This document shows, one piece after another, positions 61,750-64,000 of a stretch of DNA of 64,000 nt (position 1 is the first letter of the stretch; each line of letters begins with the position of its first letter). Origin of the DNA: Albugo candida (taxonomy: Eukaryota; Oomycota; Peronosporomycetes; Albuginales; Albuginaceae); NCBI GenBank assembly GCA_905220665.1, contig CAJNAR010000144.1, positions 372,001 to 436,000 on the forward strand. Reading direction: 5' to 3'. The notes under the pieces are model-generated. The model did not search any database, had not been told where the DNA came from, and saw only the letters and a program-made list of their open reading frames with translations. The position numbers were made by a program, and so were the translations under genes.

Positions 61750-62256
61750 TTTTGGCCTTACGAAATGTCAACACGTATGTAAAATCGCTTGTACTATTAT
61801 TGCTATTATTAATAGTAAAATAGACCCTTTGGATATATCTGGTTCGCGAGGAGGCTATATATGTATTTTATGAGGCATTTGTCGAGCACATCAGCTTGTA
61901 GATTGAAGCAAACAGGTGCAAGCGATATGTAACTTCGCGTGGGACGGCCTACAATACAACGCATTTCAGGGGCAGTCGACGAATCCACATAAAAATAATC
62001 GATGATACCGGAACCTATTATAAATCTCATTATCAAAGATGGAAATGTAGTCGCCATATCGGAATTCTTCTGGTGGAAGTGGAGTATGATGTCCTTACAT
62101 CATAGTGTAATCACCAAGCATACGAGAAAAAAAAATACCAATAGCGCAGTGCGATTTTAGATTGAATCGATAGTTGCCGCCCTTGCACGTCGCAACCCTA
62201 CCATTCCAATCAATGCGATACCGGATATTACAAAGTTACATGAGCCATACTCATTA
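61750..62256. other. Intergenic DNA, 507 bp
   Basis: The 5' flank of the SLC33A1-type gene. A short stretch ESIVAALARRNPTIPINAIP near 62160-62225 on the plus strand may belong to a 5' exon of the next gene. Confidence 0.35.
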
Positions 62257-62820
62257 TGTATAGCAGTCAAAGTGAAGACCTTGATTGGACTTGGTACACT
62301 CTTGAAACGATATGTAAACGCCTAGAAGCTAGTTTGGAATTGTGGATGTTCTCGATGATACTTCAGATGGACCTTCACTGATGCCACCATTTTTCACCTA
62401 TATTGAGACCATTTCAGCATGGTCATTGATGCAGTTTTTTCTTCGATAGGTGAAAGTAATCAATTATCAGCTATAATGATTGCTTCCTACGGAGATTACC
62501 TCGGGCAATGAAGAATATTGGCGCGCATCTTCATCTGCAAAGTGCACTTGCGTATCAGAATCAATTTATCGAGCTAGCAATGTCGTGGGAACGTGCAATA
62601 GAATGAAAGTAGATCCATCGACAAACCAGTTCTCATACACGCGATCAACGCCTCCATCCGGCAACTTCTAGTAATGAGGTTGTATAATAATATCAAATCA
62701 ACACGAAACACCACTTCACTACTCAAAATCGCCCTTGAACCCTCAGAAAGGGCTGCAATGCACTGGTCGATTCTACGGCATCGCAATGAGAACATGAGAC
62801 AAGAGAGTAGAGCTCTGTAA
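62257..62820 (+). CDS. Unresolved small multi-exon gene
   Basis: Several plus-strand pieces look coding: MYSSQSEDLDWTWYTLETIC (from 62257), VDVLDDTSDGPSLMPPFFTY (~62345-62400), NIGAHLHLQSALAYQNQFIE (~62515-62575) and LIHAINASIRQLLVMRLYNN with ALEPSERAAMHWSILRHRNE to a stop at ~62820. They lie in different frames and the joints were not solved. No family is recognised; helical content predominates. Confidence 0.35.
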
Positions 62821-62924
62821 CTAAATCAAATGTTACGGATGTGTAAGTCATTAAGTGATGAAACATCACATTCCCCAATAGCTTTGGCAAGTCGATCGAA
62901 GGTAGCCGAAAGCATCAAATCAGG

Positions 62925-64000
62925 ATGCGCCAAATGCAGAAAATTCCACCCTCAATATCCAATCAAAATAGTCTAAATGAAGAAACTTCATCGAAAGCGA
63001 CCGCATCGCATTATCGGAACAATACTCTGATAATAACAAATCGTCTCGAACGAGCGCATCGAAGAGTTTTAGTGACTCACCGATACTTTGTTCATCAGCA
63101 TCTAATGCAAAAGCATGATTCAAAGAGATTTGACGACATTTCTGACAGTGTGATTCAATTGAAAGAGCTCAGCAGTCCCTCAACATCTTGTTGCCAGCAC
63201 AAAGTTCTATTTGTCAAAGACGACTTGATCCATAATTCTGTCAGTGGAGATCAATCATTGAGATTGGAGGAAGATTCTTGCATAGAAGCTGAACCTATAA
63301 ATCAAATCTCTCGTCGCATCGTCCAGAATATATCGTTTGTGACGGGCGCAAACGAATTGGATGATGTAAGCGGTTTTTGTTGCTGGTTTGAGTAATAATT
63401 TTTCAATCTGTACCTGATAGATTCTAACGTACAAAAATGAAAAAGTGTTGCAGGATTCCGTAGTGTTTGTGCATAGTCCGAACAAAGAACCAGCTTCTCC
63501 TTGCTCTCCTATCACACAATTGGAACTACCATGCAAGGAGGAAGAAGCTTTCTTGAGTGTGCATCCAGGCTTTACAACTACGAAAGAAGTTGGTATGGTC
63601 GCTCAATGCTTAAAAAAAGCCCTTCATGTTTTGAATGGTCACATAACAAAGTCGGGTCCTTGGAACCTGAGCGTATTGTGCTTGTGTGCTGCAGAAAGTG
63701 TTCAATTTGGCATCAACTTTTTCCAAATAAAATCAACCGAAAAGATGTGCAGCGTGGAATTCGTACAGGAAATCGGAGATGAATCCAAATTTGTATGCAT
63801 TTCTGACTGGCTGCTCGACAACTGGGAGTATTTTGCGAGCGAATCGTGGGCAACTGTGGACGACGTAATGAATCTTCCATTTGAGTGGACACAGTCACGT
63901 GAGAGTCGAAAGTTTGCAATCTCAGTCACTGAAGCCAAGACACTGATGAAAGAGCTGAATACGGATCTACATCCTGAAACACTTTATGAGATTACACGCG
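62925..64000 (+). CDS. Hypothetical protein, 3'-partial
   Basis: ATG 62925; first exon to about 63365; after an ~88-nt intron (donor gtaagc, acceptor gttgcag) the frame continues from 63453 to the end of the window. About 330 residues are visible. The N-terminal half is polar and Ser/His-rich with no domain. The second exon is more structured (KEVGMVAQCLKKALHVLNGH, SKFVCISDWLLDNWEYFASE). No motif was recognised; the 3' end lies outside the window. Confidence 0.6.

Overview
The window is nuclear DNA of a compact eukaryotic genome. Genes sit on both strands, often less than 150 bp apart, and most are split by very short GT-AG introns (mostly 50-66 nt, some only about 31-36 nt; a CTAAC-type branch point is visible in several). 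Three things point to an oomycete, and the very compact layout is compatible with an Albugo-like lineage (inference): a seven-transmembrane receptor fused to an INPP4-type phosphoinositide phosphatase domain, the 'GPCR-bigram' class known from oomycetes; a bZIP with an oomycete-style C-terminal half; and genes of a flagellated cell (TTLL9).

Layout. 0-49.4 kb and 58.3-64 kb are gene-dense. In order: a long coiled-coil protein (5' end outside the window), an XRRA1-like LRR protein, a DUF3605-like protein, the receptor-INPP4 fusion (minus), a KOW-like repeat protein, TTLL9 (minus), NUDCD2 (minus), a CENP-B-type HTH protein, a bZIP factor (minus) divergent from an R3H protein, a WW-PDZ-coiled-coil-PH scaffold (minus), HAUS5, INTS9, short tRNase Z, tepsin (minus), an unknown protein, a possible MED1-like protein, an FHA-RING ligase (minus), APC7, ALDH7A1 and a dienelactone hydrolase. 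From 49.4 to 58.3 kb there is a gene-sparse island with a decayed TIR transposon, decayed coding stretches, and an inverted duplication carrying a small predicted secreted protein plus a truncated mirror copy. Beyond it lie a COQ10-EF-hand fusion, an SLC33A1-type acetyl-CoA transporter (minus), one unresolved small gene and a 3'-truncated unknown gene.

Functional threads. Cell division and cytoskeleton: HAUS5, APC7, TTLL9, NUDCD2, FHA-RING. RNA and transcription: INTS9, tRNase Z, bZIP, possibly MED1. Membrane signalling and traffic: receptor-INPP4, WW-PDZ-PH, tepsin. Mitochondria and metabolism: ALDH7A1, COQ10-EF-hand, SLC33A1.

Most notable: the INPP4 domain of the receptor fusion has serine at the catalytic cysteine of its CX5R loop, so it is probably a pseudophosphatase; the COQ10 domain is fused in one exon to calcium-binding EF-hands; and the secreted-protein gene sits in one arm of a near-perfect 280-bp palindrome. 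Gene models were spliced by eye, so exon boundaries are predictions.
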